From Acetobacter estunensis (GTDB lineage: Bacteria; Pseudomonadota; Alphaproteobacteria; Acetobacterales; Acetobacteraceae): 64,000 bases of DNA. The stretch spans positions 62,001 to 126,000 of the forward strand of contig NZ_WOTH01000005.1 of NCBI RefSeq assembly GCF_011516945.1, written 5' to 3'. Under the pieces are notes generated by a model, which searched no databases, was not told where the DNA came from, and worked only from the letters and a program-made list of their open reading frames with translations. Position numbers and translations under genes: made by a program. Below, in pieces: positions 1 to 8,153 of this stretch (position 1 is its first letter; each line of letters begins with the position of its first letter).

Positions 1-64
1 GTGTGCGTCCGGAGAGGATTTCGTTGCCGATCACCACAAGGGCGGAAGTGGGATTCATGGTCAT
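1..64 (-). CDS. CinA/MoCF-like molybdopterin-binding protein, N-terminal fragment
   Basis: Only the first 21 codons are in the window; the gene runs off the left edge. Read on the minus strand it begins MTMNPTSALVVIGNEILSGR, and the string VVIGNEILSGRT is typical of the start of CinA-type / molybdopterin-binding (MoCF_BD) domain proteins. Two in-frame ATG codons (at 64 and 58) are possible starts. It lies 59 bases downstream of the GNAT-MutT gene on the same strand, so it may be the third gene of that transcript. Whether it is full CinA (with a nicotinamide-nucleotide amidase domain) or a stand-alone MoCF domain cannot be told from this piece. Confidence 0.6.
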   Translation of the reverse strand, partial: MTMNPTSALVVIGNEILSGRT

Positions 65-123
65 GGGTCCGGTCTTGTCTGGCGGGTTGCGGGCAGCAGG
101 AAGCCGTCCCTGCAAGGGATACG

Positions 124-1137
124 TCAGAGCAGGGCCCGAAGAAAGGGAAGGAGAGGCAGATCCGCAGGCGGCATGGGATAGGAGGCGAGGTCATCCGCAT
201 GCACCCATGCCAGCGCCTGTCCCTCACGCCCCTGTGGTGTGCCCTGCCACTGGCGGCACAGATAAAGCGGCATCAGCAGGTCGAACGTCTCATAAGCATG
301 AGAGGCAAAGGTGAAGGGCGTGAGACAGGCTCGTCCCACGTCGATTCCCAGTTCTTCGTACAGCTCCCGCACAAGAGCGGTTTCGAGTTCCTCGCCGGGT
401 TCCACCTTGCCGCCCGGAAACTCCCACAATCCCGCCAGTGCTTTTCCCTCGGGGCGCTGGGCCAGAAGAATGCGGTTGTCAGGATCGAGCAGGGCGGCTG
501 CAACGACGAGAAGGAGCTTGCGCTGCACGGGGGAGGTCTGGGCTTCGGCTTCCGGGGTACCGGGACGTAGTGCTGCGTCCAATTCCGGTTGCGTCACGGT
601 GAAGTGCTGCACCGGAACCTTGCCACCGCGTGCCATGAACGACTGCTCTCCCTTGCCCGTCTGACGGAAGCCAAGACGGCCGAGGAGAGCGCAGGAAGCG
701 GCATTGTCCTCGGCCGCTGTCGCCGTGATCGTGTGCAGGCCAAGATGCGCGAAGGCCCAGCGACACACGCGGCAGGCCGCCTGTCGTGCCACGCCTTGTC
801 CCCAATGGGAGTGGGCCACCCAATATCCCAGAGAAGCGGCGTTTTTCTGCGCTCCTTGCCCGAGTGTAAGCCCCACGCAGCCGATGAGTTGTCCGGAGCT
901 ATCGAGAATGGCGAAATGATAGGCACGTCCCTCACGCGCTTGTCGGAGTGTCTCCGCAATCCATTGCGCCGCCAGATCGGCAGGGTAGGGGAACGGCAAC
1001 CGGCTGAGCATCCGGATGACGTTCCAGTCATTGACACGGGCGTGGATGGCGCTGGCGTCATCGGGCTTCAGGGCACGGAGGGTGAATGTGCCCACCGCCA
1101 GTGTGGGACTGGCGATGGGGAGACGAAGGGCGCTCAT
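124..1137 (-). CDS. GNAT acetyltransferase - MutT (Nudix) fusion protein
   Basis: 337 residues with two domains. Residues about 12-182 are a GNAT N-acetyltransferase of the RimJ/RimL type (FTLRALKPDDASAIHARV, then GYWVAHSHWGQGVA as the acetyl-CoA loop, ending with LGFRQTG). Residues about 205-337 are a MutT-type Nudix hydrolase: LWEFPGGKVEPGEE followed by RELYEELGI gives an intact Nudix box, with Gly243, Glu249, Arg257, Glu258, Glu261 and Glu262 in place. The Nudix half probably cleans oxidised nucleotides (8-oxo-dGTP) from the pool; the acetyltransferase substrate is unknown. The start is supported by GGAGG just upstream of the ATG. It begins 9 bases after the Rieske gene ends, so the two are probably co-transcribed. 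Confidence 0.85.
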   Translation of the reverse strand: MSALRLPIASPTLAVGTFTLRALKPDDASAIHARVNDWNVIRMLSRLPFPYPADLAAQWIAETLRQAREGRAYHFAILDSSGQLIGCVGLTLGQGAQKNAASLGYWVAHSHWGQGVARQAACRVCRWAFAHLGLHTITATAAEDNAASCALLGRLGFRQTGKGEQSFMARGGKVPVQHFTVTQPELDAALRPGTPEAEAQTSPVQRKLLLVVAAALLDPDNRILLAQRPEGKALAGLWEFPGGKVEPGEELETALVRELYEELGIDVGRACLTPFTFASHAYETFDLLMPLYLCRQWQGTPQGREGQALAWVHADDLASYPMPPADLPLLPFLRALL

Positions 1138-1146
1138 ACGCCCTCC

Positions 1147-2604
1147 TCAGGACGGGGACTTGGTGCCGGAACCCAGCGGAGCCGTCGTGCGATGTTTGGA
1201 GCGGCTGCGAGAGCGTTTCTTTTTCGCGGGGGCACCCTCCGCTGCGGTTACGCGGGCAGTGGACGAGGCCGCCTTGGCCACGGTCTTGCGGGCGTTGGTG
1301 CGCGCTCTGGTGTTCTGCGGCTTGGATGCCGTGCTGGAGACCAGTGCTGCGGAGGAGGGCGGAGCGGCAGGCGCGGCGGTTACTATGTCGGTTTTCGGAG
1401 CCGGGGACGCCGTTGCTACTTTCTCTGTTGCCGCGACGCTGTTGGGATGAGGTGCGAACGTCGGCGCTTTCTTGTCCGTTGCGGGCTGCACACCGCATTC
1501 CACCAACAGGGCGCGGAGCGCATTGATAACGGGGAACACCTCAAGATTGTGGTCGCCGCCGAGGTCTTTCCATGCTTGTTGCTCAAGCTCCACGATCTCG
1601 CGGTCTTCGGCAAAGATACGCTCGGTGAAGGCGACGAGAAATGGCCATGCGAGGTCGAGCACACCCGGAATGTTGGGACGCTTGACGGACAGCAGGCCGA
1701 ACGTGCGGTTGGTGAGTTGATCCTTGTCCTGCGGCGTGTAGGCAATCCACAGATCCATCACCGGATCCTGATCGCCCGTCTGGATGTGCAGCGTCTGGTA
1801 GGGATAGGTCGTGCGGATGGTCATCACGTCACGATCCTGATGCTGCGCGGAGGTATCGCGCCGCTCACCAAAGATCAGCGCCTCACCCAACGGCTGCTTG
1901 CCGCTGGTGCGGGCGAAGGAATAGCGGGCTTCAACCAGTCCCGGCTCACGACGCTGGCCAAGGAAACGCGGGCGCATCTGGCCCATCTGTTTCATGTGCA
2001 TGAACTGATGGTTCATATCCATCAGGTTCTCATGCATGAAGCTGTAATGGCAGCCGACTTCCTGCCCGAAGCAGCGGGTCTTGTAGGCCGGCTCACCCAC
2101 TCGTGCGAGGCGGGGGGGGAGGAAAGTCGTTTCCGCTTTTTCCGGATCGCCGGGGAAAATGAAGATCAGGCCGTCCTGTTCCATCACGGGGTAAGTGCGC
2201 ACACCGTTAGGCAGCTTGCCCTTGCCGAGATAAGGCACGTCGATGCAGCGACCGGAGCGGCCATAAGCCCATCCGTGGTAGCAGCATTTCACGGACTGGC
2301 CGCAGACACGCCCCTTGCTGAGCGGCACCTGACGATGGGCGCAGCGATCTTCCAGCGCGAAGAGAGGCCCTTCTTCGGGGCGAACCAACGCGATGGGGTC
2401 TGCCCCGTAACGCACGCCGATGGTTTTGCCATGTTTGAGGTCACGCGACCATGCGACAGGGTACCAGAAATCGGGATCGCAGTGGACACGACGGATATCG
2501 ACCCCGCTCGGCAGACGCTGGCGGGGTGTGGCGATGCTCTGACCATCGTCATGTAGCATGTCGTCCGCCTGCGTTGGGAATTCGGTCTCGATTGACTGGT
2601 CCAT
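1147..2604 (-). CDS. Rieske non-heme iron oxygenase with a long basic C-terminal tail
   Basis: 485 residues. The [2Fe-2S] Rieske motif is intact: Cys88-Ala-His90 and Cys107-x2-His110 (ending CCYHGW). The mononuclear iron site of the catalytic domain is also visible in HENLMDMNHQFMHM: Asn193, Asp196, His199 and His203. This is the oxygenase alpha-subunit layout of the family that includes VanA-type O-demethylases and ring hydroxylases, but I cannot name the substrate. No ferredoxin or reductase gene is adjacent. After about residue 374 comes an unusual tail of some 110 residues, rich in Ala, Thr, Ser, Lys and Arg, ending with a KKKRSRSRSK cluster; catalytic-domain homologues normally stop before this. 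First gene of a probable operon with the GNAT-MutT fusion. Confidence 0.85.
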   Translation of the reverse strand: MDQSIETEFPTQADDMLHDDGQSIATPRQRLPSGVDIRRVHCDPDFWYPVAWSRDLKHGKTIGVRYGADPIALVRPEEGPLFALEDRCAHRQVPLSKGRVCGQSVKCCYHGWAYGRSGRCIDVPYLGKGKLPNGVRTYPVMEQDGLIFIFPGDPEKAETTFLPPRLARVGEPAYKTRCFGQEVGCHYSFMHENLMDMNHQFMHMKQMGQMRPRFLGQRREPGLVEARYSFARTSGKQPLGEALIFGERRDTSAQHQDRDVMTIRTTYPYQTLHIQTGDQDPVMDLWIAYTPQDKDQLTNRTFGLLSVKRPNIPGVLDLAWPFLVAFTERIFAEDREIVELEQQAWKDLGGDHNLEVFPVINALRALLVECGVQPATDKKAPTFAPHPNSVAATEKVATASPAPKTDIVTAAPAAPPSSAALVSSTASKPQNTRARTNARKTVAKAASSTARVTAAEGAPAKKKRSRSRSKHRTTAPLGSGTKSPS

Positions 2605-2835
2605 CGTGCCTCTGTCTGCGCTTTGACTCTGCCTTGAATCGTCTCTCCCAACGGTTGGAAAGACAGAAACTGCGCGGCGTTTATATCATCCCTGTCGTGC
2701 AGTCGAAGTGAGTCAGATCAAATGACCACACTTTGCAAGAAACATTCTTGCCGCCTTTGGGTTCTCCCCTCCGTATCGTTCGTCGGAAAGCGGAAGGGAA
2801 AGACAAAAACAAAAACGGGCGGCAACAACAATACT

Positions 2836-2850
2836 TGCGAAGCGTTCGCA
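2836..2850 (-). terminator. Hairpin downstream of the DUF815 gene
   Basis: Perfect inverted repeat TGCGAA-gcg-TTCGCA just after the DUF815 stop codon on the minus strand. T-rich stretches follow some 20-40 bases later on that strand, so this is a weak intrinsic terminator candidate rather than a canonical one. Confidence 0.3.
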
Positions 2851-2866
2851 TGTGTGCCGCGTTGTG

Positions 2867-3733
2867 TCACGCCTTTTTCGTCGGTTCAGCAAGATCGGCT
2901 GTCAGATCGTCGATGAACTGCGCTGCCACGCGGCCCGAACGGTTGCCGCGTGTGGTGGCCCATTCCAGCGCCCGGGCGACGAGATCTTTGTCCGTGATGG
3001 GGAGGTGCCGTTCGTGCGCATAAGCGCGGACCATGTCGAGATAGGTGTCCTGCGAGCACAGATGAAAGCCGAGCCACAGGCCGAAACGATCCGAGAGAGA
3101 AATTTTTTCTTCCACGGCCTCGGACGGGTTGATCGCGGTGGACTGTTCGTTGTCGATCATGTCGCGCGGCATGAGGTGACGACGGTTGGACGTGGCGTAG
3201 AACAGCACGTTGGCCGGCCGACCGGCGATGCCGCCATCGAGCACGGATTTGAGCGCTTTGTAATCACGGTCCTCGCGCTCGAAAGAGAGGTCGTCACAAA
3301 AGACGATAAAGTGCCTGTCCGATGTGCGCAGGAGCGCAAGCAGGTCGGACAGGGAGGCCAGATCCTCGCGTTCGATTTCGATCAGCACGACATGTTTGTC
3401 TGCCGGCAGTTGCGCGTTGACGGCTGCATGACACGCCTTGACGAGGGAGGATTTGCCGGTGCCGCGTGAGCCCCAGAGCATGGCGTTGTTGGCGGGAAGG
3501 CCGTGCGCGAAATGGCGCGTGTTTTCCAGCAGGGCTGTCCGCTGGGACTCGATGCCCTGAAGAAGATCCAGAGGCACATGCGCCACCTGCTCAACCGGTG
3601 CGAGGCGGCTGCGTTCGGGCTGCCAGACGAAGGCATCCGTGCTGTCCAGCCCGTCAAGTGTGGCGGCGGGGGGAGCCAGACGTTCCAGTGCGGAAGCGAT
3701 ACGTTCGAGAACCGGCAGCAGATCCGTGGTCAT
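2867..3733 (-). CDS. DUF815 family AAA+ ATP-binding protein
   Basis: 288 residues from ATG 3733, which has AAGGAG eight bases upstream; the frame stays open 90 codons further but without coding character. Walker A is GSRGTGKSSLVK and Walker B is FIVFCDDLSFE, followed by sensor-like ATSNRRHLMPRD. A conserved stretch about a regulated D-R-F-G segment (LSDRFGLWLGFHLC) and the C-terminal NRSGRVAAQFIDDL are typical of this widespread family of small AAA+ proteins of unknown function. It is divergent from yajC with 129 bases between the starts. Cytoplasmic; the client protein is not known. Confidence 0.85.
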   Translation of the reverse strand: MTTDLLPVLERIASALERLAPPAATLDGLDSTDAFVWQPERSRLAPVEQVAHVPLDLLQGIESQRTALLENTRHFAHGLPANNAMLWGSRGTGKSSLVKACHAAVNAQLPADKHVVLIEIEREDLASLSDLLALLRTSDRHFIVFCDDLSFEREDRDYKALKSVLDGGIAGRPANVLFYATSNRRHLMPRDMIDNEQSTAINPSEAVEEKISLSDRFGLWLGFHLCSQDTYLDMVRAYAHERHLPITDKDLVARALEWATTRGNRSGRVAAQFIDDLTADLAEPTKKA

Positions 3734-3871
3734 GGCATGCTCCTTGAAAAGCGAAAGAGGTGCGTGGGAACAGTTGACGGGTGTTTCCCGAAATCTATGG
3801 TCCCGCCGTATCAGGAGGCCATGACGGCCTGCAACCTGCTGGCTGAAAGCGCCGGCTGAAAAGTGAGTGTG

Positions 3872-4237
3872 ATGATCGATCTTCTGATTTCCCCTGCCCA
3901 CGCCCAGACTGCGGGCGCGGCCGGAGCCACGAGTGGCCTTCTCGCTTTCTTGCCCTATATCGCCATTTTCGCGATCTTCTATTTCCTGATGATTCGTCCG
4001 CAACAGCAGAAGCAGAAGAAGCTCAAGGAAGAGCTCGCACAGTTGCGGCGTGGTGACCGGGTGCTGACCGCAGGCGGCATTATCGGAATCGTGCGCAAGG
4101 TTGTGCCTGAAGGCGACGAAGTGGATCTGGAAATCGCAAGCGGTGTGGTCGTGCGTGTACTGCGTTCAACGATCACAGCCGTTCTGACGGCGGCTGGAAA
4201 GCCTGCCAATGATCCGACACCGGCTGCAAAAAACTGA
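3872..4237 (+). CDS. yajC: YajC, Sec translocase accessory subunit
   Basis: Small inner-membrane protein that associates with SecDF in protein export. From ATG 3872 it is 121 residues; GTG codons at 3863 and 3869 are alternative starts. One membrane segment (LLAFLPYIAIFAIFYFLMI, about residues 24-43) is followed by the family signature RPQQQKQKKLKEEL and a soluble domain with LRRGDRVLTAGGIIGIV. In many alphaproteobacteria yajC is followed by secD and secF; here it is followed only by a strong hairpin and a convergent cassette, so secDF must lie elsewhere or be separate. Confidence 0.92.
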   Translation: MIDLLISPAHAQTAGAAGATSGLLAFLPYIAIFAIFYFLMIRPQQQKQKKLKEELAQLRRGDRVLTAGGIIGIVRKVVPEGDEVDLEIASGVVVRVLRSTITAVLTAAGKPANDPTPAAKN

Positions 4238-4253
4238 ACGCTATCCATATATT

Positions 4254-4282
4254 CTGTGTCCTGAATATCCGTCAGGACACAG
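4254..4282. terminator. 10-bp perfect hairpin between convergent genes
   Basis: CTGTGTCCTG (4254-4263) pairs perfectly with CAGGACACAG (4273-4282) around a 9-base loop, between the convergent ends of yajC and the DUF3325 gene. No T-run follows on either strand, so it may be a bidirectional terminator or an mRNA-stabilising 3' hairpin. Confidence 0.5.
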
Positions 4283-4291
4283 GATGACATT

Positions 4292-4579
4292 TCAGGCGTG
4301 TTTGCGGGCCGTTGCCGACAGAGCCAGCGCCACGAGCACGCCCGCAGGGCCAGCACTCGCAATCCATGCGACCAGACCTTCACCGCCCGCAAGCGCGACA
4401 GCCAGTATCAGCGCGAGCAGGGGAAGGAAAACACGTAGGCGTTTCATCCACTGCTGAAGGCTGATCGCGGGTTGAACTGTCTGGCGTCGCAGCCACGCGG
4501 GTTGCAGGGCACCATGACAGGCCAGTCCCACTCCCCAGAGCAACGATGATTCTGCCAGCACGATTGCGAACATACTCAT
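4292..4579 (-). CDS. DUF3325 family small membrane protein
   Basis: 95 residues, MSMFAIVLAESSLLWGVGLA at the N-terminus, with three hydrophobic segments (about residues 3-22, 50-65 and 70-88). Length, hydropathy and position after a PepSY membrane protein fit the DUF3325 family. Its ATG at 4579 overlaps the TGA of the PepSY gene (ATGA), so translation is coupled. Third gene of the cassette; probably a small accessory subunit of the same membrane complex. Function unproven. Confidence 0.7.
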   Translation of the reverse strand: MSMFAIVLAESSLLWGVGLACHGALQPAWLRRQTVQPAISLQQWMKRLRVFLPLLALILAVALAGGEGLVAWIASAGPAGVLVALALSATARKHA

Positions 4580-6090
4580 TTCACGGCCTCGCGCTTTATG
4601 GAGCGACCGAGAAACACACAGCCGCGCAGAACCATCAGGCCAAGCATCAAGGTCGCCGCATCGACGCCCAGATAGTCCCACTGTTTCTGTTGGCCGAGCC
4701 ATTGCCAGCGGGTCGCGATATCGAGTGCGGGCAGAAGGCAGAGCAGGACGGCTAGAAGCGCGGCCTGTTCGCGCCAGCCGTGCAGCACATGCTTTTGCAA
4801 CGCACGGGCCAAGGCATGGACCACACAGATGCCCCATACGAGAAACAGACAGGCGCTCTCCGTCGTCATGCGATCTGTCAGGCTCGCGGGAACCAGTCGG
4901 TTCGCCCACAGCACGGCAGCGCAGGCAACAGGTAGCCCGATGACGGTGCCGAGTGTCAGCCCTTCCGCCAGCACGAGCGCGAGAAAATGACGTGATGTCG
5001 CAGTCCGGCGGCGTTTGAGCAGGAACATCACCAGCCCTGTGCCGAACATTACGGAGCCTGCGATGCCGGACAGAAAATACAGCCAGCGCATGGGCGTGGG
5101 CGCCCAGTGGGCCATATGAAGGCCCGTCATGACCTGTCGTGTCTGTGCCGGTCCGCTGCGCTGGCGTGTCACTTTCAGTCGCTTACCCGTCCGTCGATCG
5201 TATTCCGCTCGATCCCGGGTCTGGGGGAGCGTACTGGCATCCGAACGCATGACGGAGACTGAGCGTGGGGAGAATTGCAGAAATCCGGTGCCGCCTTCGC
5301 CGAACAGTTGCGTTGCGTCATCCAGAATCGGTCCAAGCGCTGGAATCGGGAGTGCGTCACGATGGTGCCCGTGCTGTCCGCGACCGGGCGGACCTCCTCC
5401 CCCTTCCTGACGGGTTTCCGCCGTGAAGGGAAAGATTCGGTCCGCGTGGATGACCACGCCCGTCCATGCGACCATGAACGTAAAGGGCAGAAACAGGACG
5501 GCGGCGATTACGTGCGCGTCCATCCATGCGCGAGGGCTGGCCCCATTCGGCCGAAACATCACGAGGTTCGGTACGAGCGCCCGTAAATGAATGACAAGTC
5601 CCGATCCGAGAGTAACGAGAAGCCCGATGCCCAGCGCTTCCACCAGCACCACCCCGAACATGCGGCCCATCCGCAACGTGTAATGGAAGCGGAAAAACAG
5701 CGTGCCGCCGACTGTCTTTCGCAGGTTCAGCACCTCGCCTGTTACGGGATCGATGGCTGTGGTGATGACGTCCATGCCTTCGGGTTGCACCACGCGGAGC
5801 ACGGGATCACGTGCGGAGGGCAGCGTGACGCTCACCCGGTGGTGCTGCGCTTCCTGCTCGCTTACCAGAGCGGACGCTCGTGCAAGGGCCGCATCCGATG
5901 GACGTGCGAGTGAGCCGCCGGTGAACTCCGGTTGCATCCAGCGCGTGATTTCCGTGTCGAAAACCGCCAGCGTGCCGGTGATGAAAATGCACAGCAGCAG
6001 CAATCCGCATACGAAGCCGACCCATGCGTGCAGCCATCCCATACGTGTGCGCAGGGAAAGGCCGGATGTAACGGCGCGAGCAGTGTTCAT
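4576..6090 (-). CDS. PepSY-associated membrane protein, likely ferric-siderophore reductase type
   Basis: 504 residues from ATG 6090. Begins with a short cytoplasmic part and a membrane helix (WLHAWVGFVCGLLLLCIFITGTL), followed by a periplasmic PepSY-like region (RWMQPEF to AIDPVTGEVL), a second helix pair around VEALGIGLLVTLGSGLVI, another periplasmic loop with a His-rich patch (GRGQHGHHRD), and several C-terminal helices. Conserved helix histidines (LHAW, FRFHYTL, DAHVIAA, LHMAHW) are those that would hold heme in PepSY_TM proteins such as FoxB/FiuB-like siderophore reductases. Both ends overlap neighbours by ATGA, making a tight three-gene unit. No TonB-dependent receptor is next to it, which is unusual for this cassette. 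Confidence 0.8.
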   Translation of the reverse strand: MNTARAVTSGLSLRTRMGWLHAWVGFVCGLLLLCIFITGTLAVFDTEITRWMQPEFTGGSLARPSDAALARASALVSEQEAQHHRVSVTLPSARDPVLRVVQPEGMDVITTAIDPVTGEVLNLRKTVGGTLFFRFHYTLRMGRMFGVVLVEALGIGLLVTLGSGLVIHLRALVPNLVMFRPNGASPRAWMDAHVIAAVLFLPFTFMVAWTGVVIHADRIFPFTAETRQEGGGGPPGRGQHGHHRDALPIPALGPILDDATQLFGEGGTGFLQFSPRSVSVMRSDASTLPQTRDRAEYDRRTGKRLKVTRQRSGPAQTRQVMTGLHMAHWAPTPMRWLYFLSGIAGSVMFGTGLVMFLLKRRRTATSRHFLALVLAEGLTLGTVIGLPVACAAVLWANRLVPASLTDRMTTESACLFLVWGICVVHALARALQKHVLHGWREQAALLAVLLCLLPALDIATRWQWLGQQKQWDYLGVDAATLMLGLMVLRGCVFLGRSIKREAVK

Positions 6091-6386
6091 GGGGAGCCGA
6101 AAGCAAGGAACATAAAGGCAAGAGGAAACGTGGCCAGAAACGCGGCCAGCGTGGCCAGAAGCCCGCGGGAGAGGGTGGACGAACCGCAAAGGAACAGGAT
6201 TGCCAGCGGCATGATCAGGACAGCCTCGACCTGCGCTACGAAAAGGCCGTCTGCGTGGCTTGCGGGCAGGAGAGAGGGCACCGCTGCGGTGATGGCCAGA
6301 CCGATCGGCCATGCCAGAAGCAGGGCGATCAGGAGGCGTGCGGGCAGCAGCGAGGGCGCGGACGTTCCCGGCTCTTGAGAAGGCAT
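6087..6386 (-). CDS. DUF3649 family small membrane protein
   Basis: 99 residues if started at ATG 6386 (MPSQEPGTSAP); in-frame ATGs at 6419 and 6431 are alternatives and none has a convincing ribosome binding site. Three hydrophobic segments (LLIALLLAWPIGLAITAAV, AVLIMPLAILFLCG, LLATLAAFLATFPLAFMFLA). Its stop overlaps the ATG of the PepSY gene. The order DUF3649 - PepSY - DUF3325 matches iron-uptake cassettes found beside siderophore receptors in other proteobacteria. First gene of the unit, so its promoter should lie in 6390-6580, where I see no clear Fur box. Confidence 0.65.
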   Translation of the reverse strand: MPSQEPGTSAPSLLPARLLIALLLAWPIGLAITAAVPSLLPASHADGLFVAQVEAVLIMPLAILFLCGSSTLSRGLLATLAAFLATFPLAFMFLAFGSP

Positions 6387-6582
6387 CCTGTTGCGGTCTT
6401 TCTTGCTACTGCGATGCATTTGCAACTTCATAAGTGGTCCGTATTTTTCCGTAAAGCATTTTCCTTGCGCAGGCGAACCATGAAGGCAGGTGCCGACGGC
6501 AATGCAACAGCCCCCCTTTCCGTTTGGTGCGAAAGGGTAAATGGTTGGCGCCTCACATTTTTGTTTGTGGAGACATACATTC

Positions 6583-7371
6583 ATGACACCCCGTTTTTTC
6601 GTGGCGACAGGTTTTCTGATGGCCGGAATGGCAGGTGCTTCGCTGGCCCATGCCGCGCAGCCCACCGAACAGCAGGTCGAGCAGGATTTCGGTCACCTGT
6701 CGCAGGATGGACTGCGTTCCTTTGCTGACGTGGACATCGCGGGGCGAGCGATCGCGGTGGGAAACATTTCCACGGCCAAGGACGCTCTGAAGGACGCGAA
6801 TCGTTATCTGCTCCATGCGCAGCGCGACAACCATCAGTTCATGTTGCAGGAATCGGAGCTGCATCCGGCCAGCCGCGTGCCCGATGGACATTCAGGCCGT
6901 CTGCCATCCGCCGATCAGTCATCGGGTCGCTTGGGCTGGCTGCCGATTCTCGGGGAATATATCGAGAAAGACCCGACCCAGTCGCAGCCTGATCACGCAA
7001 AGGCCTTGGCCGATGCGAACAGCAAGCTCAAATCCGGCAATACGAAAGAGGCCGCTGCCAGCCTGAGCAAGGCGGGTGAGAATGTGGAGTTCGTGCTCGC
7101 CGTGGCGCCACTGAAGGATTATCAGGCCGTCGTGCACCGTGCGTCCGAACTGCTGACGGCAGGCAAGACAGGTCCGGCGATGGATGCGCTGACGGAGGCG
7201 CAGGAGTCGGTCCGTTTCGTCAGTCAGGATTTCACGGTTGCGGCGGACGGCAAGACCCTTCAGCCGGTTCCGGCGACCTCTGCTCCGGCGACCTCTGCTC
7301 CGGCGACCTCTGCTCCGGCGACCTCTGCTCCGGCGATCTCTGGCTCCGCCGCTCCTGCCAGCGGCAACTGA
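6583..7371 (+). CDS. Secreted YfdX family protein with PATSA repeats
   Basis: 262 residues from ATG 6583. A signal peptide (FFVATGFLMAGMAGASLAHA, cleavage after AHA-AQ) precedes a YfdX-like helical domain: FGHLSQDGLRSFADVDIAG, then an acid-rich region, and VEFVLAVAPLKDYQAVVHRA. Members are periplasmic proteins induced by acid or multidrug regulators in enterobacteria; their molecular role is not settled. The C-terminal 35 residues are low complexity: four exact PATSA pentapeptides and a fifth degenerate copy. GGAG lies 11 bases before the ATG. The gene stands alone, divergent from the PepSY cassette and closed by a clear terminator. Confidence 0.8.
   Translation: MTPRFFVATGFLMAGMAGASLAHAAQPTEQQVEQDFGHLSQDGLRSFADVDIAGRAIAVGNISTAKDALKDANRYLLHAQRDNHQFMLQESELHPASRVPDGHSGRLPSADQSSGRLGWLPILGEYIEKDPTQSQPDHAKALADANSKLKSGNTKEAAASLSKAGENVEFVLAVAPLKDYQAVVHRASELLTAGKTGPAMDALTEAQESVRFVSQDFTVAADGKTLQPVPATSAPATSAPATSAPATSAPAISGSAAPASGN
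7270..7344 (+). repeat. 15-bp coding tandem repeat, 4 exact copies plus 1 degenerate
   Basis: Unit CCGGCGACCTCTGCT repeats exactly at 7270, 7285, 7300 and 7315, followed by a degenerate copy at 7330. It encodes PATSA repeats at the C-terminus of the YfdX protein. Exact DNA identity suggests recent slippage, so copy number may vary between strains. Confidence 0.95.
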
Positions 7372-7391
7372 GTTGCGCTTGATGTGACTTG

Positions 7392-7424
7392 AAAGGGCTG
7401 CCTGTTCTGCGGGCAGCCTTTTTT
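7392..7424 (+). terminator. Intrinsic terminator after the YfdX gene
   Basis: GGCTGCC (7396-7402) pairs with GGCAGCC (7412-7418) and is followed by a run of six T; the AAAG before the stem extends pairing with the T-run. Confidence 0.9.
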
Positions 7425-7586
7425 CGTTTTGGTTCAGTGTCGCTCGACATATCCATGGGTCTGTCGGCACGTTGAAACCGGGTCATGAGAGAAGAGGATT
7501 TCCCGATAGGAACATTCTTCCACGGCGCCGTGGTCTCATGACCGCATTATTTCCTCCGGAACACGGAGAGAAAGGAGATTTTCATT

Positions 7587-8089
7587 ATGGATGAACAGGC
7601 CAGAAAAACCGCGCTGCGTATGATCCCCTATGGGCTGTACGTGCTAACGGCAGGAACGAAAGACGGCGACAAGGCCGCTGCCACCATCAACTGGGTAACC
7701 CAGACGAGTTTTGCGCCGCCGCTGCTCGCTCTTGGAATCAAGACGGATTCCGCCATTTATTCCCATGCTCGGGAAACAGGCGCTCTGGTCCTGAACATTC
7801 TGGGTAAAGGGCAGCAGGGAGCGGCTTTCGCCTTTTTCAAACCGGCCGAGTACGCCGATGGCAAGCTTTCGGGAGAGGCCGTGACATGGGCCGCGAACGG
7901 AGCGCCTGTTCTCGAAAGTGCTCCCGCCGCAGTGGAACTGAAGGTGCGGGAGGTCGTGGAACTGGGCGATCATCACACCTTTGTCGCTGAGGTGACGGGG
8001 TGCATCTGAACAAGACAATTACCGGCCGACCAGATGAGGCTGTGCTGGAGATGAAGGATCTGGGAGAAAAGGTCTTCTACGGAGGCTGA
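7587..8089 (+). pseudogene. Flavin reductase-like (FMN-binding split barrel) gene, frameshifted near its end
   Basis: The open frame from ATG 7587 (MDEQARKTALRMIPYGLYVL, good GGAG site) matches flavin reductase-domain proteins: TINWVTQTSFAPPLLALGIK, LVLNILGKGQ, then HHTFVAEVTG. It hits TGA at 8007-8009 after 140 residues. If one G is added to the GGGG run at 7997-8000, the frame continues as VHLNKTITGRPDEAVLEM and KDLGEKVFYGG to a stop at 8087-8089, giving a normal-length protein of about 167 residues with the family's C-terminus. So this is either a single-base deletion (real or sequencing) or a truncated but working protein, since most of the barrel precedes the shift. Confidence 0.75.
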
Positions 8090-8153
8090 GATTTCTCCTG
8101 TCTTGCGGCACGGAGCGTTTCCACGCCGCAAGACGTTCTACGGGGCGGGAGGT

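Noticed and set aside
589-2556. Long open frame on the plus strand (655 codons)
   Set aside because: It runs antisense to the Rieske and GNAT-MutT genes, has no family-like motifs and owes its length to GC-rich codons of the real genes.
7270-7344. CRISPR-like repeat
   Set aside because: Units are contiguous and in-frame within a coding gene, with no spacers.
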